Shown here in pieces: positions 50,806-59,772 of a stretch of 64,000 nucleotides of DNA (positions within the stretch are counted from its first letter, which is position 1; each line of letters opens with the position of its first letter). The notes under the pieces were generated by a model. The model saw nothing but the letters and a program-made list of their open reading frames with translations. It had not been told where the DNA came from and made no database searches. The DNA lies in contig NZ_BNEA01000015.1 in NCBI RefSeq assembly GCF_016860525.1, positions 310,001-374,000 on the forward strand. The letters run 5' to 3'. The position numbers and the translations under genes are program-made. The stretch comes from Streptomyces rubradiris. Lineage in GTDB: Bacteria > Actinomycetota > Actinomycetes > Streptomycetales > Streptomycetaceae.

Positions 50806-52392
50806 ATGCCCGCTGCCGACCTCGTCCTCACCGGAGCCCGGATCCGCACCCTGGATCCCGCCCGTCCCACCGCCACGGCCGTCGCCCTGCGCGACGGGCT
50901 GATCACCGCCGTCGGCACGGCGGACGACGTGCGGGACTGGCGCGGCCCCGGCACCGAGACCGTCGATCTGCGCGGCGCGCACCTGGTGCCGGGCCTGACC
51001 GACGCGCACAGCCACCCGGTGTGGGGGCTCGACATGGCGACCGGCACCGACCTGTCCGGCGTGACGGACCTGGCCGGGCTGCGCGCGGCGCTCGCCCGCG
51101 CCGAGCGGACCGAGGGCTGGGTGGTCGGCTACGGGCTGGACCACAACGCGTTCCAGGGCCGCCCGGTCCACCATGAGCTGGTGGCGGACGTGCTGGGCGG
51201 CACCCCGGCCTTCCTGCGCCTGTACGACGGTCACTCCGCCCTCGTCAACGGGCCCGCGCTGGCCGCCGCCGGGGTGACCGGACCGCGCGCCTTCGACCAG
51301 CGCGCCCAGGTGGTGTGCGACGCCTCGGGGCGGCCCACCGGGCATCTGGTCGAGCACGCGGCGATGGACCTGGTCACCGCCATCGTGCCCCGGCCCTCGT
51401 ACGGTGAACGGCGGGCACGGCTGCTGGAGTTGCTGTCCGCCATGGCCGCGACCGGGCTGACCGGCGCCCATGTGATGGACGGCGGGGACCTGGAGCTGGT
51501 GGAGGCGGTGGCGCGGGAGACGGTGCTGCCGGTGCGGCTGCGGTTCGCGCCCTGGTGCATGCCGGGCGCAGACGCCGACGCCCTGCGCGAGCTGATCGAG
51601 GCGCAGGGCAGGGGCGGCCGGCACTGGGTGGTGGGCGGGGTCAAGTTCTTCATGGACGGCACCGTCGAGGGCGGCACGGCCTGGCTGGAGCACCCCGACT
51701 GCCACGGGCGGGGCACCGACGCGTTCTGGCCGGACCCGCGCGCGTACGCCGAGGCCGTCCGCGCCCTGCACGCGGCCGGGGTGCGCACCGCCACGCACGC
51801 CATCGGGGACGCCGCCGTCCGGCACGTCCTGGACACGGTGGCCTCGCTGGGGCCGGGCGGGCACGGTGCGCACCGGATCGAGCACATCGAGACCGCTCCC
51901 GACGAACTGCTGCCGCGCTTCGCCGAGTTGGGCGTCGCGGCCTCGCTGCAACCGCCGCACACCGGCTACACCCGCGACGACGGCACCGACGAGTGGTCGC
52001 GCCGGCTGGGCGGCGACCGGGCCGCCCGAGCCTGGCGGCTGCGGGATCTGCGGGAGGCCGGGGCCACGGTCGCGCTCGGCTCGGACTGGCCGATCGCGCA
52101 CTACGACGTGCGGGCGGTGCTGGCGACGGCCCGCCGCCCCAAGGGTGCCGCGGCGCACCGGCCGGGGCTCACCGCGACGCAGGCGCTGGAGGGCTGTACC
52201 TCGCACGCCGCGGCGGCCGCCGGGGAGTCCGCCGTGGCCGGCCGGATCGCGCCCGGCTTCCGGGCCGACCTGACCGCGCTGGCCGTCGACCCGGTGCACG
52301 CGCCGGGCGACGAACTCACCGACTCTCCCGTGGTGTTGACCGTGACCGGCGGGCATGTGACGCACCGGGGGCCGGACGAAGAGGTCCGCTAG
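50806..52392 (+). CDS. amidohydrolase family protein (YtcJ-like)
   Basis: The 528-residue metal-dependent hydrolase starts MPAADLVLTGARIRTLDP. The TIM-barrel metal motif HSH is in PGLTDAHSHPVWG (about residue 67). Other barrel-end ligands are in RTATHAIGDAAVR, GAHRIEHIE and LGSDWPI. The YtcJ group includes N-substituted formamide deformylase and other amide hydrolases. I chose ATG 50806 for its AGGAG site; ATG 50776 overlaps the permease stop. With the permease it probably takes up and cleaves an amide or amino compound. Confidence 0.87.
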   Translation: MPAADLVLTGARIRTLDPARPTATAVALRDGLITAVGTADDVRDWRGPGTETVDLRGAHLVPGLTDAHSHPVWGLDMATGTDLSGVTDLAGLRAALARAERTEGWVVGYGLDHNAFQGRPVHHELVADVLGGTPAFLRLYDGHSALVNGPALAAAGVTGPRAFDQRAQVVCDASGRPTGHLVEHAAMDLVTAIVPRPSYGERRARLLELLSAMAATGLTGAHVMDGGDLELVEAVARETVLPVRLRFAPWCMPGADADALRELIEAQGRGGRHWVVGGVKFFMDGTVEGGTAWLEHPDCHGRGTDAFWPDPRAYAEAVRALHAAGVRTATHAIGDAAVRHVLDTVASLGPGGHGAHRIEHIETAPDELLPRFAELGVAASLQPPHTGYTRDDGTDEWSRRLGGDRAARAWRLRDLREAGATVALGSDWPIAHYDVRAVLATARRPKGAAAHRPGLTATQALEGCTSHAAAAAGESAVAGRIAPGFRADLTALAVDPVHAPGDELTDSPVVLTVTGGHVTHRGPDEEVR

Positions 52393-52477
52393 GATCGGCC
52401 TACGGCATCGCGTGTCGGTCACCGTCCGGGTGAGGCATGGAGGTGCCCGTGAGATTGCCCTCGGAGGCATTCCACTC

Positions 52478-52864
52478 ATGTCAGTCGAGTTGAACCACAC
52501 CATCGTGCACGCCCGGGACAACCGGGAGTCCGCCGCATTCCTGTCCCACATCCTGGATCTGGAGATCGGCACCGAGTGGGGCCCGTTCATCCCCGTCGCC
52601 ACCGGCAACGGGGTGACGCTGGACTTCGCCACGATCCCGGCGGAGTCGATCGTCATGCAGCACTACGCCTTCCTGATCTCCGAGGAGGAGTTCGACGCGG
52701 CCTTCGCCCGCATCCGGGCGGCCGGGATCACCTACTGGGCCGATCCGCACGGCAAGCAGCCGGGCGAGATCAACCGGCACGACGGCGGCCGGGGCGTGTA
52801 CTTCAAGGACCCCGCCGGACACGCCCTGGAGATCATCACGCGCCCGTACGGCGGCGTCGCGTAG
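52478..52864 (+). CDS. VOC-family (glyoxalase/dioxygenase fold) protein
   Basis: The 128-residue protein has the paired beta-alpha-beta units of the vicinal-oxygen-chelate family. LNHTIVHARDNRESAAFLSHILDLE starts the first module and YADPHG-like WADPHGKQPGEINRHDGGRGVYFKDPAGHALEIITRPYG ends the second. H7 and E120 or so are the usual metal ligand positions. These proteins include glyoxalases, extradiol dioxygenases and antibiotic-binding proteins. GGAGG lies upstream of the ATG. It may belong to the preceding operon. Confidence 0.82.
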   Translation: MSVELNHTIVHARDNRESAAFLSHILDLEIGTEWGPFIPVATGNGVTLDFATIPAESIVMQHYAFLISEEEFDAAFARIRAAGITYWADPHGKQPGEINRHDGGRGVYFKDPAGHALEIITRPYGGVA

Positions 52865-52924
52865 CCGGCGCGACCTGAGGCGGCCGGGGCCTGCGCCCCG
52901 GCCCGCCTGCGGCACACTGGGCGG

Positions 52925-53653
52925 GTGAACGATTTCCCCCTGGTCGACCAGGCCCCCGCCCCCGAGTGGTACGGGCGGCTGCGGGTGCGGGCAGCCGATC
53001 TCTCCCCCGCCGACTGGCTCACCGAACACGGGCCCGGCCAGGGGGAGTTCGGCACGGTGGCGGCCATCGCCGCGCCGGGCTTCGCGGCCTACGCGCGGAT
53101 CCTGCATCCGGCCCGGCTGGACGAGCGGCCGGTGCGCTGGTCGGCGGTGGCCGCCGCCCACAGGACACGGGTGACGCCCGGCAGCCGCTGGCACGAGGTC
53201 ATCGGGGCGGACCAGGACTGCCTCGACGCATCCGACCCCGGCCGGCCCGGCGTGTGGGACGAGCACCCCGCCGAGGGCCCGACCCCGCCCGAGGTCGCCG
53301 AGGCGCTGCTGCCCGTGCTGGCCCGGCACACCGGCACGCCCGAGCGGTGCTGGTTCGGGCTGTGGCACGGGTACGGCCGCTGGGACTGGGACCGGTTCCC
53401 GACGTTCGAAACGCCGGGCCGGGAGGAGGTCCTGCTGGCCGGCCGGCTGGCCGACGCCGTCTCCCCGGTGACGCTGGACGAATTCGCCGAGCTGCCGGAC
53501 CTGTGGTGGCCGCAGGACCGGGCCTGGGTGCTGGGCGGTGACGTGGATCTGGTCAGCACCTACGTCGGCGGCTCCGCGGAGCTGATCGCGGAGCTGCTGG
53601 CCGCGCCGGATTTGGAGACGCTTCCCGTCTCGCCGGGCGATCCGGTCGGCTGA
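52925..53653 (+). CDS. hypothetical protein, actinobacterial
   Basis: The 242-residue soluble protein is of a type often seen in Streptomyces: APEWYGRLRVRAADLSPADW, RILHPARLDERPVRWSAVA, CWFGLWHGYGRWDWDRFPTFE, LWWPQDRAWVLGGDVDLVSTYVGGSAELIAELL. The function is unknown. Tryptophan-rich motifs in the C-terminal half are conserved among relatives as I recall them. A -10-like CACACT ends seven bases before GTG 52925, and no ribosome binding site is clear, so it may be leaderless. Confidence 0.7.
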   Translation: MNDFPLVDQAPAPEWYGRLRVRAADLSPADWLTEHGPGQGEFGTVAAIAAPGFAAYARILHPARLDERPVRWSAVAAAHRTRVTPGSRWHEVIGADQDCLDASDPGRPGVWDEHPAEGPTPPEVAEALLPVLARHTGTPERCWFGLWHGYGRWDWDRFPTFETPGREEVLLAGRLADAVSPVTLDEFAELPDLWWPQDRAWVLGGDVDLVSTYVGGSAELIAELLAAPDLETLPVSPGDPVG

Positions 53654-53717
53654 CCCCCTCTTCGAAGCGTTTCGTTGCCGACTTCGAGTGACGCGAGGGG
53701 CAGTCGGCACCGGCGGC

Positions 53718-53748
53718 AGCGGGACGCCGTACCGGACGGCGTCCCGCT
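53718..53748. terminator. bidirectional hairpin terminator
   Basis: AGCGGGACGCCGT (53718-53730) and its exact complement (53736-53748) form a 13-bp stem with loop ACCGG. It separates the convergent hypothetical gene and pectate lyase gene and can stop both transcripts. Confidence 0.85.
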
Positions 53749-53771
53749 CTGCCCGAACCGCCGTACCCCGC

Positions 53772-55340
53772 TTACGGGTTGACGACACTGCCGCCGAAGG
53801 TCACCACGAGGTGGCCGTCGGAGGCGAAGGACCAGCCGAGGGCGCCCGCGTACGAGGAGCAGCGGGAGCCGTTGGAGCCGGTCCAGAACTGGTTGGAGCT
53901 GTCGGCGCTGCCGACCGTCTTGTCATTGGAGCCGCCGCCGGCGAAGCGGCAGGAGGTGTTGTCGCGGAACACCGACGTGCCCTTGTCGAACGAGAAGTTG
54001 CGCTCGGCGTTGTCGACGCCGACGTTGCCGGAGATGGTCATGGTGCCCGGGTTGCTGTTGTAGGTGAACCCGTGGTGGCCGTTCTTGTAGGCGATGCTGT
54101 GCCGGACGACGTGGTCGACGGGGATGTCGTCGCCGCCGAGCTTGTAGCCGTTGCGGTCGCCGTTGGTGTTGACGGTGCCGTCGCTCAGCGTGCCGTTGCC
54201 GTAGGAGAGGGAGTACTCGATGGTCACCGGGCCGATGGCGCCGGTGTCCGTCTTGGTGTACAGGTCCCAGCCGTCGTCGATGTTGTGGTGGGCGACGTCG
54301 TAGCGGAAGACGTTCCCCGTGCCGGTGGTCAGCTTGGCGGCGAAGCCGTCGGCGTCCTCGCCGTCGGAGTCGGCGTTGTCGTGCGACTCGGAGCTGACGA
54401 TCAGGTTGTTCGCCGGCCACTGGGAGCTGGGGGTGCTGGAGGAGATCCGGCCGAGCTGGAGCCCGGTGTCCCGGTTGTGGGCGGTCACCACCCGCTCGAC
54501 GACGTTGTTGCTGCCGCCGACGTAGATCCCGTTGTCACCGGCGTGCTGGACCGTGAGGCCGTACAGCCGCCAGTAGTCGGCGAACAGCTGGATGCCCCGG
54601 TTGGCCGGGCTCTCCGTCTGCGCCGAAAAGTCCAGGACCGGCTTCTCGCCCGGGTAGGCGGACAGGGTGGTGCGGGCGGCGGAGGTGCCGTCGCTGTCGG
54701 CCGGGATGGTGACCGTGGCGGACTGGCGGTAGGTCCCGCCGCGCAGGTAGATGGTGCCGCCGGGGGTGATCCGGCTGATGGCCGAGGTGAGCGTGGTCGG
54801 GGCCGACTCGGTGCCGGCCGCGCCGTCGGTGCCGGTCGGTGACACGTAGAGCACGCTGCCGGTCGCCGCTGTGGCCAGGTCGGCGTCGAGGTAGTCCAGG
54901 TTGGGCAGGCCGCCGGCCGTGGTCGGGGTGAGGCGTACGGTGTTGGCACCCGCCTTGACCGGCACGGTGAGCGTCTTGGTCACCCAGCTGTCCCAGGCGC
55001 CGGTGGCCTCGAAGCCGGCGGTGGTGGCCGTGGTGCCGTTGACGGCGACGGTCGCGGGCCGGGCGGTGGCGGAGCCGTTGGCGAAGCGGATGTGCACGGT
55101 CGCGGTGCCGGCGCTCGCCGCGTTCACGGTGAACTGGGCATGGGCGCCGGAGGCGTTGGTGGCGTTGCAGAATCCGCTGCCGGAGTAGCCGGTCCAGTCG
55201 GAGTCGATGGTCCCGGTGCAGACCGCGGGTGCGCTCTCGGCCTCGTACCGGGTGGTCACGGCCTGGGCCGTGGTGCCGGTCAGCGCGACGAGCGCACCGG
55301 TCAGCAGCCCAGCGCACGCGATGGCTGGTCTCATGTGCAT
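53772..55340 (-). CDS. secreted pectate lyase, PL9 family, with CBM35-like module
   Basis: The 522-residue protein has a signal peptide (ACAGLLTGALVALTGTTAQA). A CBM35-like beta-sandwich follows (about 25-150: TTRYEAESAP, TATVHIRFANGS, NTVRLTPTT, GLPNLDYLD). The rest is a right-handed beta-helix of the PL9 type, with GDNGIYVGGSNNVVE, SHDNADSDGEDADGFAAK (calcium/catalytic region) and NIDDGWDLYTKTD. PL9 enzymes cleave polygalacturonan by beta-elimination. A clear promoter with a LacI-type palindrome directly downstream indicates repression relieved by pectin sugars. GGGAG precedes ATG 55340. Confidence 0.9.
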   Translation of the reverse strand: MHMRPAIACAGLLTGALVALTGTTAQAVTTRYEAESAPAVCTGTIDSDWTGYSGSGFCNATNASGAHAQFTVNAASAGTATVHIRFANGSATARPATVAVNGTTATTAGFEATGAWDSWVTKTLTVPVKAGANTVRLTPTTAGGLPNLDYLDADLATAATGSVLYVSPTGTDGAAGTESAPTTLTSAISRITPGGTIYLRGGTYRQSATVTIPADSDGTSAARTTLSAYPGEKPVLDFSAQTESPANRGIQLFADYWRLYGLTVQHAGDNGIYVGGSNNVVERVVTAHNRDTGLQLGRISSSTPSSQWPANNLIVSSESHDNADSDGEDADGFAAKLTTGTGNVFRYDVAHHNIDDGWDLYTKTDTGAIGPVTIEYSLSYGNGTLSDGTVNTNGDRNGYKLGGDDIPVDHVVRHSIAYKNGHHGFTYNSNPGTMTISGNVGVDNAERNFSFDKGTSVFRDNTSCRFAGGGSNDKTVGSADSSNQFWTGSNGSRCSSYAGALGWSFASDGHLVVTFGGSVVNP

Positions 55341-55435
55341 CGGCTTTCTCTCCCTGCGGGTCGACTCGGCTGTGCGGGTGCGAGCGGTCCAGAGGGTGAA
55401 CTCGGCGGCCGGTCGTGGCATGGTGAACAGTGACC

Positions 55436-55449
55436 GGAAAGCGCTTTCC
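55436..55449. promoter_or_regulatory. LacI-type palindromic operator of the pectate lyase gene
   Basis: GGAAAGCGCTTTCC is a perfect 14-bp palindrome with the central CG step of LacI-family sites. It lies about 20 bases downstream of the pectate lyase -10, where a bound repressor would block transcription. Confidence 0.75.
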
Positions 55450-55464
55450 CTCTGGACCTTCCCG

Positions 55465-55493
55465 ACGGTAGGGAGAAGACATGTACACGTCAA
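55465..55493 (-). promoter_or_regulatory. sigma-70-type promoter of the pectate lyase gene
   Basis: On the minus strand TTGACG (55493-55488) and TACCGT (55470-55465) are separated by exactly 17 bp. The -35 lies inside a further inverted repeat, CATGTAC (55480-55486) and GTACATG (55501-55507), that may be another regulator site. Confidence 0.72.
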
Positions 55494-55542
55494 CAGACGC
55501 GTACATGATTTCTGTTCAGCATGACGAACACCGGGGGGTCGG

Positions 55543-56568
55543 CTACTCGCCCGGGGCCAGGGTGCGGGCGACGACGGCCGCCGCCTCCGCGATCAGCGCC
55601 TGGTCCACCGGCGCGTCGGGGGCGCTCTTGTCCGACAGGACGGCCAGCACCACGGGGGTCCCCCGGGTCGTCCAGGCCACCCCGATGTCGTTGGCGGTGG
55701 CGTAGTCCCCGGTGCCGGTCTTGTCCGCCACGACCCAGGCGGACGGCAGCCCCTTGCGGAACCGCTCCGCGCTGGTGGTGTTGCCCTTCAGCCAGCCGGT
55801 GAACCGCTCCCGGTCGGCCCTGCGCAGGGCCCGGCCCAGGGTGAGGCGCTCCAGGCTCCCGGCGATCGCCTCGGGTGTCGTGGTGTCCCGCACGTCCCCG
55901 GGGATCGCGGTGTTCAGCTCCGGCTCCCACCGGTCGAGCCGGCTCACCGTGTCGCCGAGCGACCGGAGGAAACGGGTGAGCCCGGCCGGGCCGCCCAGCT
56001 CCCGGAGCAGCAGATTGCCGGCCGCGTTGTCGCTGTACTGGATCGCCGCCGCGCACAGGCCGGCCACGGTCATGCCGGTCGCCAGGTTCTCCTCGGTGCG
56101 CGGGGAGTTGGGCAGGATGTCACGCGGCGGGTAGTACACCACCCGGTCCAGCGGAGCCCGGTCGCCGTGGTCGCGCAGCACCGCCGCCGCGGCGAACGCC
56201 TTGAACGTCGAGCACATCGCGAACCGCTCCCCCGCCCGGTGGACCACGGTCCGCCCGGTGCGGACGTTGCGCGCGTACACGCCGAGCCGGGCGCCGTAGC
56301 GCCGCTCCAGTCCGGCCAGCTCCGCCGACTCGGCCGGCTGCCCGGATCGACCGGTGCGCGCGGCGGTGCCCGGGGTGGCGGAGACGGCGGGGGCGGAGAG
56401 CGCCGTCGCGGCCATCGCGGCGCCGGTGAGGCCGAGGCCGGTCCGCAGCAGGCGGCGGCGCGGCAGCGCGGCGGGACCGCCGGTCGCGGGCGCGGTCGCG
56501 CCAGGTGCGGTCGCGCTGGTCAAGGGCGTACTGGGCGTGGTCGTACTGGACATGGGCGTGCTGGACAT
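55543..56568 (-). CDS. blaL: class A beta-lactamase
   Basis: The 341-residue precursor has a twin-arginine-type signal (PRRRLLRTGLGLTGAAMAATALSAPAVSA) behind a Thr/Pro-rich lead. The active site is complete: S120-TF-K123 (S70/K73 in standard numbering), S179-D-N181 (SDN loop), E215 in WEPELN (E166), and K283-T-G (KTG). It should hydrolyse penicillins outside the cell. The ATG 56568 follows GGAGGAG. It is divergent from a LysR gene that is followed by a serine hydrolase, the same order as blaL-blaA-blaB of Streptomyces cacaoi, where BlaA is needed for induction. Confidence 0.93.
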   Translation of the reverse strand: MSSTPMSSTTTPSTPLTSATAPGATAPATGGPAALPRRRLLRTGLGLTGAAMAATALSAPAVSATPGTAARTGRSGQPAESAELAGLERRYGARLGVYARNVRTGRTVVHRAGERFAMCSTFKAFAAAAVLRDHGDRAPLDRVVYYPPRDILPNSPRTEENLATGMTVAGLCAAAIQYSDNAAGNLLLRELGGPAGLTRFLRSLGDTVSRLDRWEPELNTAIPGDVRDTTTPEAIAGSLERLTLGRALRRADRERFTGWLKGNTTSAERFRKGLPSAWVVADKTGTGDYATANDIGVAWTTRGTPVVLAVLSDKSAPDAPVDQALIAEAAAVVARTLAPGE

Positions 56569-56653
56569 GGGCGTACTCCTCCCGGGACGTACGTCGTCGG
56601 TGCCGATCTTCGACGGGGACAGCGAAACAGCACGGAGGCATCCATGTCCAAGA

Positions 56654-56670
56654 GGAAACTTTGAAGTTCC
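56654..56670. promoter_or_regulatory. LysR-type dyad between beta-lactamase and blaA
   Basis: GGAAACTTTGAAGTTCC (56654-56670) is an inverted repeat with one extra base in the left arm. It lies between the two divergent starts, where a LysR activator would bind. Confidence 0.55.
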
Positions 56671-56695
56671 CATGCCTTATTGATATGAGTGCCGG

Positions 56696-57661
56696 GTGGA
56701 TCTACTGGCACACCTGGAGGCGTACGTGGCGACGGCCGAGGAGGCGGGGTTCTCCCGGGCCGCCGACCGGCTCGGCATCGCCCAGCCGCTGCTGAGCCGC
56801 CGCGTCAAGACACTGGAGGAGTACTTCGGCGGCCCGCTGTTCGACCGGTCCCGGCGGCAGATCGAGACCACGGAACTGGGCGTGCTGCTGCTCCCCTACG
56901 CGCGGGACGTGCTGGACCGGGCGCAGCGACTGCGGCAGGTCGCCCGCTCGGCCCGGCGCTCGCGGGTGCGCGCCGTCGGCGTCCCCACGGACTGCGCCCC
57001 GGCCGCGCTGGCCCGTGCCCTGCGCGCCGGCACCGAGCACGGACTCACCCTCGGCATCCGGGAACTGCCGCCCCTGGAGCGGGCGTCGGGGCTGGCGGAC
57101 GGTTCGCTCGGGTACGCGCTGGTACGCACCGCTCCGGAACAGGCAGCGTTCCGGGCGCCGTTGGGGCTGGCGTCCGCACCGGTGCCGGACGCCAAGGCCG
57201 CGCGCCGCACGCTGCACCTGGAGGAGCTGCGACCCCGCCGCGGCCGGGGCGCCGGACGTGCCGCTCCCCCGCCCTTGTTGCTGCTGACGGAGGATCAAGT
57301 GCCGTACTTCGAAGACCGTTTGGCGCGGGCTGCCGCGCGTGCCGGGCTGCCCGAGGAGCGGATCCGGCCGGCCGGAGCGGCGGCCACCGCGCTCGCCGAG
57401 ACCCTGGCCGGGCACGCGCTGCTGCTGTGCGCCGAACCGTTCGCCCGGCAGCACGGCGCCCACTGGACACCGCTGGCCGACCGTGCCCTGCACCGGGGCT
57501 ACGACGTGCGCGCCGCCCCGGACCGGGACGGCACGGCGGCCGCACCGGAATGGCTGGCCACGCTGCTCGCCTCGGCGGTGGGCGCCGTGCCCCACCGGGG
57601 TGGGCCGGAGCCGACGGCCGGCCACGAGGACGCCCCCGCGCGGCTGGCGGCACGCGGATGA
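56696..57661 (+). CDS. blaA: LysR-family regulator of beta-lactamase (BlaA-like)
   Basis: The 321-residue regulator begins MDLLAHLEAYVATAEEAGFSRAADRLGIAQPLLSRRVKTLEE, the LysR helix-turn-helix. A shorter than usual effector part follows, with PTDCAPAALARALRAG and a Pro/Ala-rich C-terminus. By position it is the BlaA type, which binds between blaL and blaA and activates blaL. The GTG 56696 has only a weak ribosome binding site. It overlaps the next gene by four bases (ATGA), so both proteins are made together. Confidence 0.87.
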   Translation: MDLLAHLEAYVATAEEAGFSRAADRLGIAQPLLSRRVKTLEEYFGGPLFDRSRRQIETTELGVLLLPYARDVLDRAQRLRQVARSARRSRVRAVGVPTDCAPAALARALRAGTEHGLTLGIRELPPLERASGLADGSLGYALVRTAPEQAAFRAPLGLASAPVPDAKAARRTLHLEELRPRRGRGAGRAAPPPLLLLTEDQVPYFEDRLARAAARAGLPEERIRPAGAAATALAETLAGHALLLCAEPFARQHGAHWTPLADRALHRGYDVRAAPDRDGTAAAPEWLATLLASAVGAVPHRGGPEPTAGHEDAPARLAARG

Positions 57662-58593
57662 GCGCGGCGCCGCACCACCCGGTGTACACCGGCGGCGACA
57701 CGGCCCTGTCGGCCGTCGCCGAGGCCATCGCCGCGGACTGGGCGGCGCTGGGCGTCCGCGGCTCCTTCCTCGCCCGCAACCTCGACACCGGGGAGCAGCT
57801 CGGCTTCGACGCGGACGAGCCGGTGCCGCTGGCGTCGGTGGCCAAGGTCCCGCTCGCCCTGGCCGTGCTGGACCGGATCGCGGCCGGGGAGCTGGACCCG
57901 GCCCGCCCGGTGACGGTGAATCCCCGTACCAGCAGCGTCGGCCCCACCGGGCTCGCCGCCTTCCGGCACCCGGCCACGGTGGCCGTCGGCGACCTGCTCC
58001 TGCTGATGCTGTCGGTGAGCGACAACGCCGCCGCGGACGCCCTGTTCGACCTGGTGCCGGTGGCGGAGACCGACGCGCGGCTGCGTGCCTGGGGGTGCGA
58101 CGGCATCCGGGTGCGGCACCGGATGAACCACCTGTACGAGTGCGCGGCCGGCGCCGCCGGGAACGACTTCTCCCTCGCCCTGGAACTGGCCGTCCGGGAC
58201 GAGGGGACGGGCCGGCACACCATCGAGACCCTGGACCCGGCGCACGCCAACGCGGGCACGGCCGCGGCGCTGGTCGGCCTGCTCCAGCGGGTGTGGCGCG
58301 ACGAGATCGCCACGCCTGCCGCGACGGCCGAGCTGCGCCGGCTGATGGGGCACCAGGTCTTCACCCAGCGGCTGGCGGCCGAACTGCGCGCGGACACACT
58401 GCGGTGGAGCGGCAAGACCGGCACGTTCCTGCACCTGCGGCACGAGATCGGGGTCGTCGAGGCGGACTCCGGCGACCGGGTGGCCATGGCGGCACTCACC
58501 CGCGCGACCCGCCGCGCGGGACTCGCACCGGACGTCGACCTGGCGATCGGAGCGGCGGGCCGGGACGCGTTCGAGGCCTTGCGGAGCTACTGA
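57658..58593 (+). CDS. blaB: BlaB-like serine hydrolase of the beta-lactamase fold
   Basis: The 311-residue cytoplasmic protein keeps three motifs of penicillin-recognising enzymes: S60-VA-K63, S121-D-N123 and K253-T-G255. No signal peptide is present, and the E166 region of true class A enzymes is not evident. In S. cacaoi BlaB is a similar cytoplasmic protein needed with BlaA for blaL induction but without beta-lactamase activity. It likely transmits the beta-lactam or cell-wall signal. Its last codon and stop come from the terminal repeat of the inserted element: the original stop was probably the TAG rejoined from TA at 58588 and G at 60382. Confidence 0.87.
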   Translation: MSAAPHHPVYTGGDTALSAVAEAIAADWAALGVRGSFLARNLDTGEQLGFDADEPVPLASVAKVPLALAVLDRIAAGELDPARPVTVNPRTSSVGPTGLAAFRHPATVAVGDLLLLMLSVSDNAAADALFDLVPVAETDARLRAWGCDGIRVRHRMNHLYECAAGAAGNDFSLALELAVRDEGTGRHTIETLDPAHANAGTAAALVGLLQRVWRDEIATPAATAELRRLMGHQVFTQRLAAELRADTLRWSGKTGTFLHLRHEIGVVEADSGDRVAMAALTRATRRAGLAPDVDLAIGAAGRDAFEALRSY

Positions 58594-58659
58594 ACTTGAT
58601 CGGGTGATGTCGGGCCTGTTCGTCTGACGGTGGTCGGTTGCTTCCGGTAGTCGTGGGGC

Positions 58660-59700
58660 GTGAGTTACGCGCAGGGCGGCGGGCTGACCGACACCGGGAG
58701 GGCTACGCGGGAGCGGATCCGGCTGGAGGCCGTGGAACGCTTCGGGCGCAGGGGGAAGAACAGGGAGATCGCGGCCGCGCTGCGGGTGAGCGAGCGGTCG
58801 GTGGCGCCGTGCCTGGCGTGAACGCGGAGATGTCGGGGTCCTGTCGAGGGGCTCGCCTGGCCGCCCGAGATTCGGTCCGGAGCAGATGGACAGGCTGGAG
58901 CGTGGTCCACTCGCCCACGGCTGGGCAGACCAGCGATGGTCGCTGGCACGGGTGAAGACGCTGATCGGTCGGCTGTTCCACGTCTCGTACACAGTGGAGG
59001 GCACCTGGCGGCTGCTGAAGCGGCACGGGTGATCGTGGCAACAGCCCGCCCGGCGGGCCATCGAGCGTGACGAGGAGGCGGTGGAACTGTGGAAGAAGGA
59101 GGTCTGGCCGCGGGTAAGAGCATCGCGGCGGCGTGCGGCGGCTGGATCTCTTCGAGGACGAGGGCGGGCAGTCGATGACGCCACCGCGTGCCAGGTCCTG
59201 GGGCCGGATCGGCTGCACGCCAGTGGTGCGGGTGCGGGGCCGGGACTCGGGACGGGTATCAATGGCGGGCATGACCTGCCACAAGCCGGGCGAGCGTTCT
59301 TGGATGTTCTACGCGGTCCGCGAGTACAACGGACGCAAGGACCAGCCGAAGGGGTTCGGATGGCGTGACTTCCGTGACCTGCTCATCCGGGCCCGTATCC
59401 AGCGTGGCGGCCCGATCGTGCTGGTGTGGGACAACGTCCGCATCCACCTGACCGCCCCGCTGCGGGAGTTCACGCAGCCAACGCCGACTGGCTCACTGTA
59501 TTCCAGCTGCCCTCCTATGCGCCGGATCTCAACCCGCAGGAGGGCGTCTGGTCGCTGGTCAAGCGCGACATTGGCAACCTCGCCGCCGCCGACCTGGGCC
59601 AGATCACCCGGGCTGTGAAGCGCAGCTCAAGCAGATCCAGTACCGCCCGGACCTGGTCGACGGCTGTCTCACCGGCACCGGCCTGATCACGGACGGCTGA
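58660..59700 (+). pseudogene. IS630-family transposase, multiply frameshifted
   Basis: Segments in different frames spell a single IS630 transposase. GTG 58660 starts the HTH part (SYAQGGGLTDTGRATRERIR...REIAAALRVSERSV). Then come WADQRWSLARVKTLIGRLFHVSYTVEGTW ending in a TGA, AIERDEEAVELWKKEVWP, RSWMFYAVREYNGRKDQPKGF with VLVWDNVRIHLTAPLREF (second DDE acid), and in another frame SYAPDLNPQEGVWSLVKRD (third acid). At least three frameshifts or stops make it inactive. Confidence 0.85.
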
Positions 59701-59772
59701 CCGGCATTCAGTCGCTGCGCGCCACCAAAAAGCCGTGGCAGGGGCCCAGACCCCGTCGTAGGGTCAGTCGAC

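Noticed and set aside
53663..53674. CGAAGCGTTTCG as a second LacI-type operator
   Set aside because: It is imperfect and lies in a convergent gap next to a terminator, not near any start codon.
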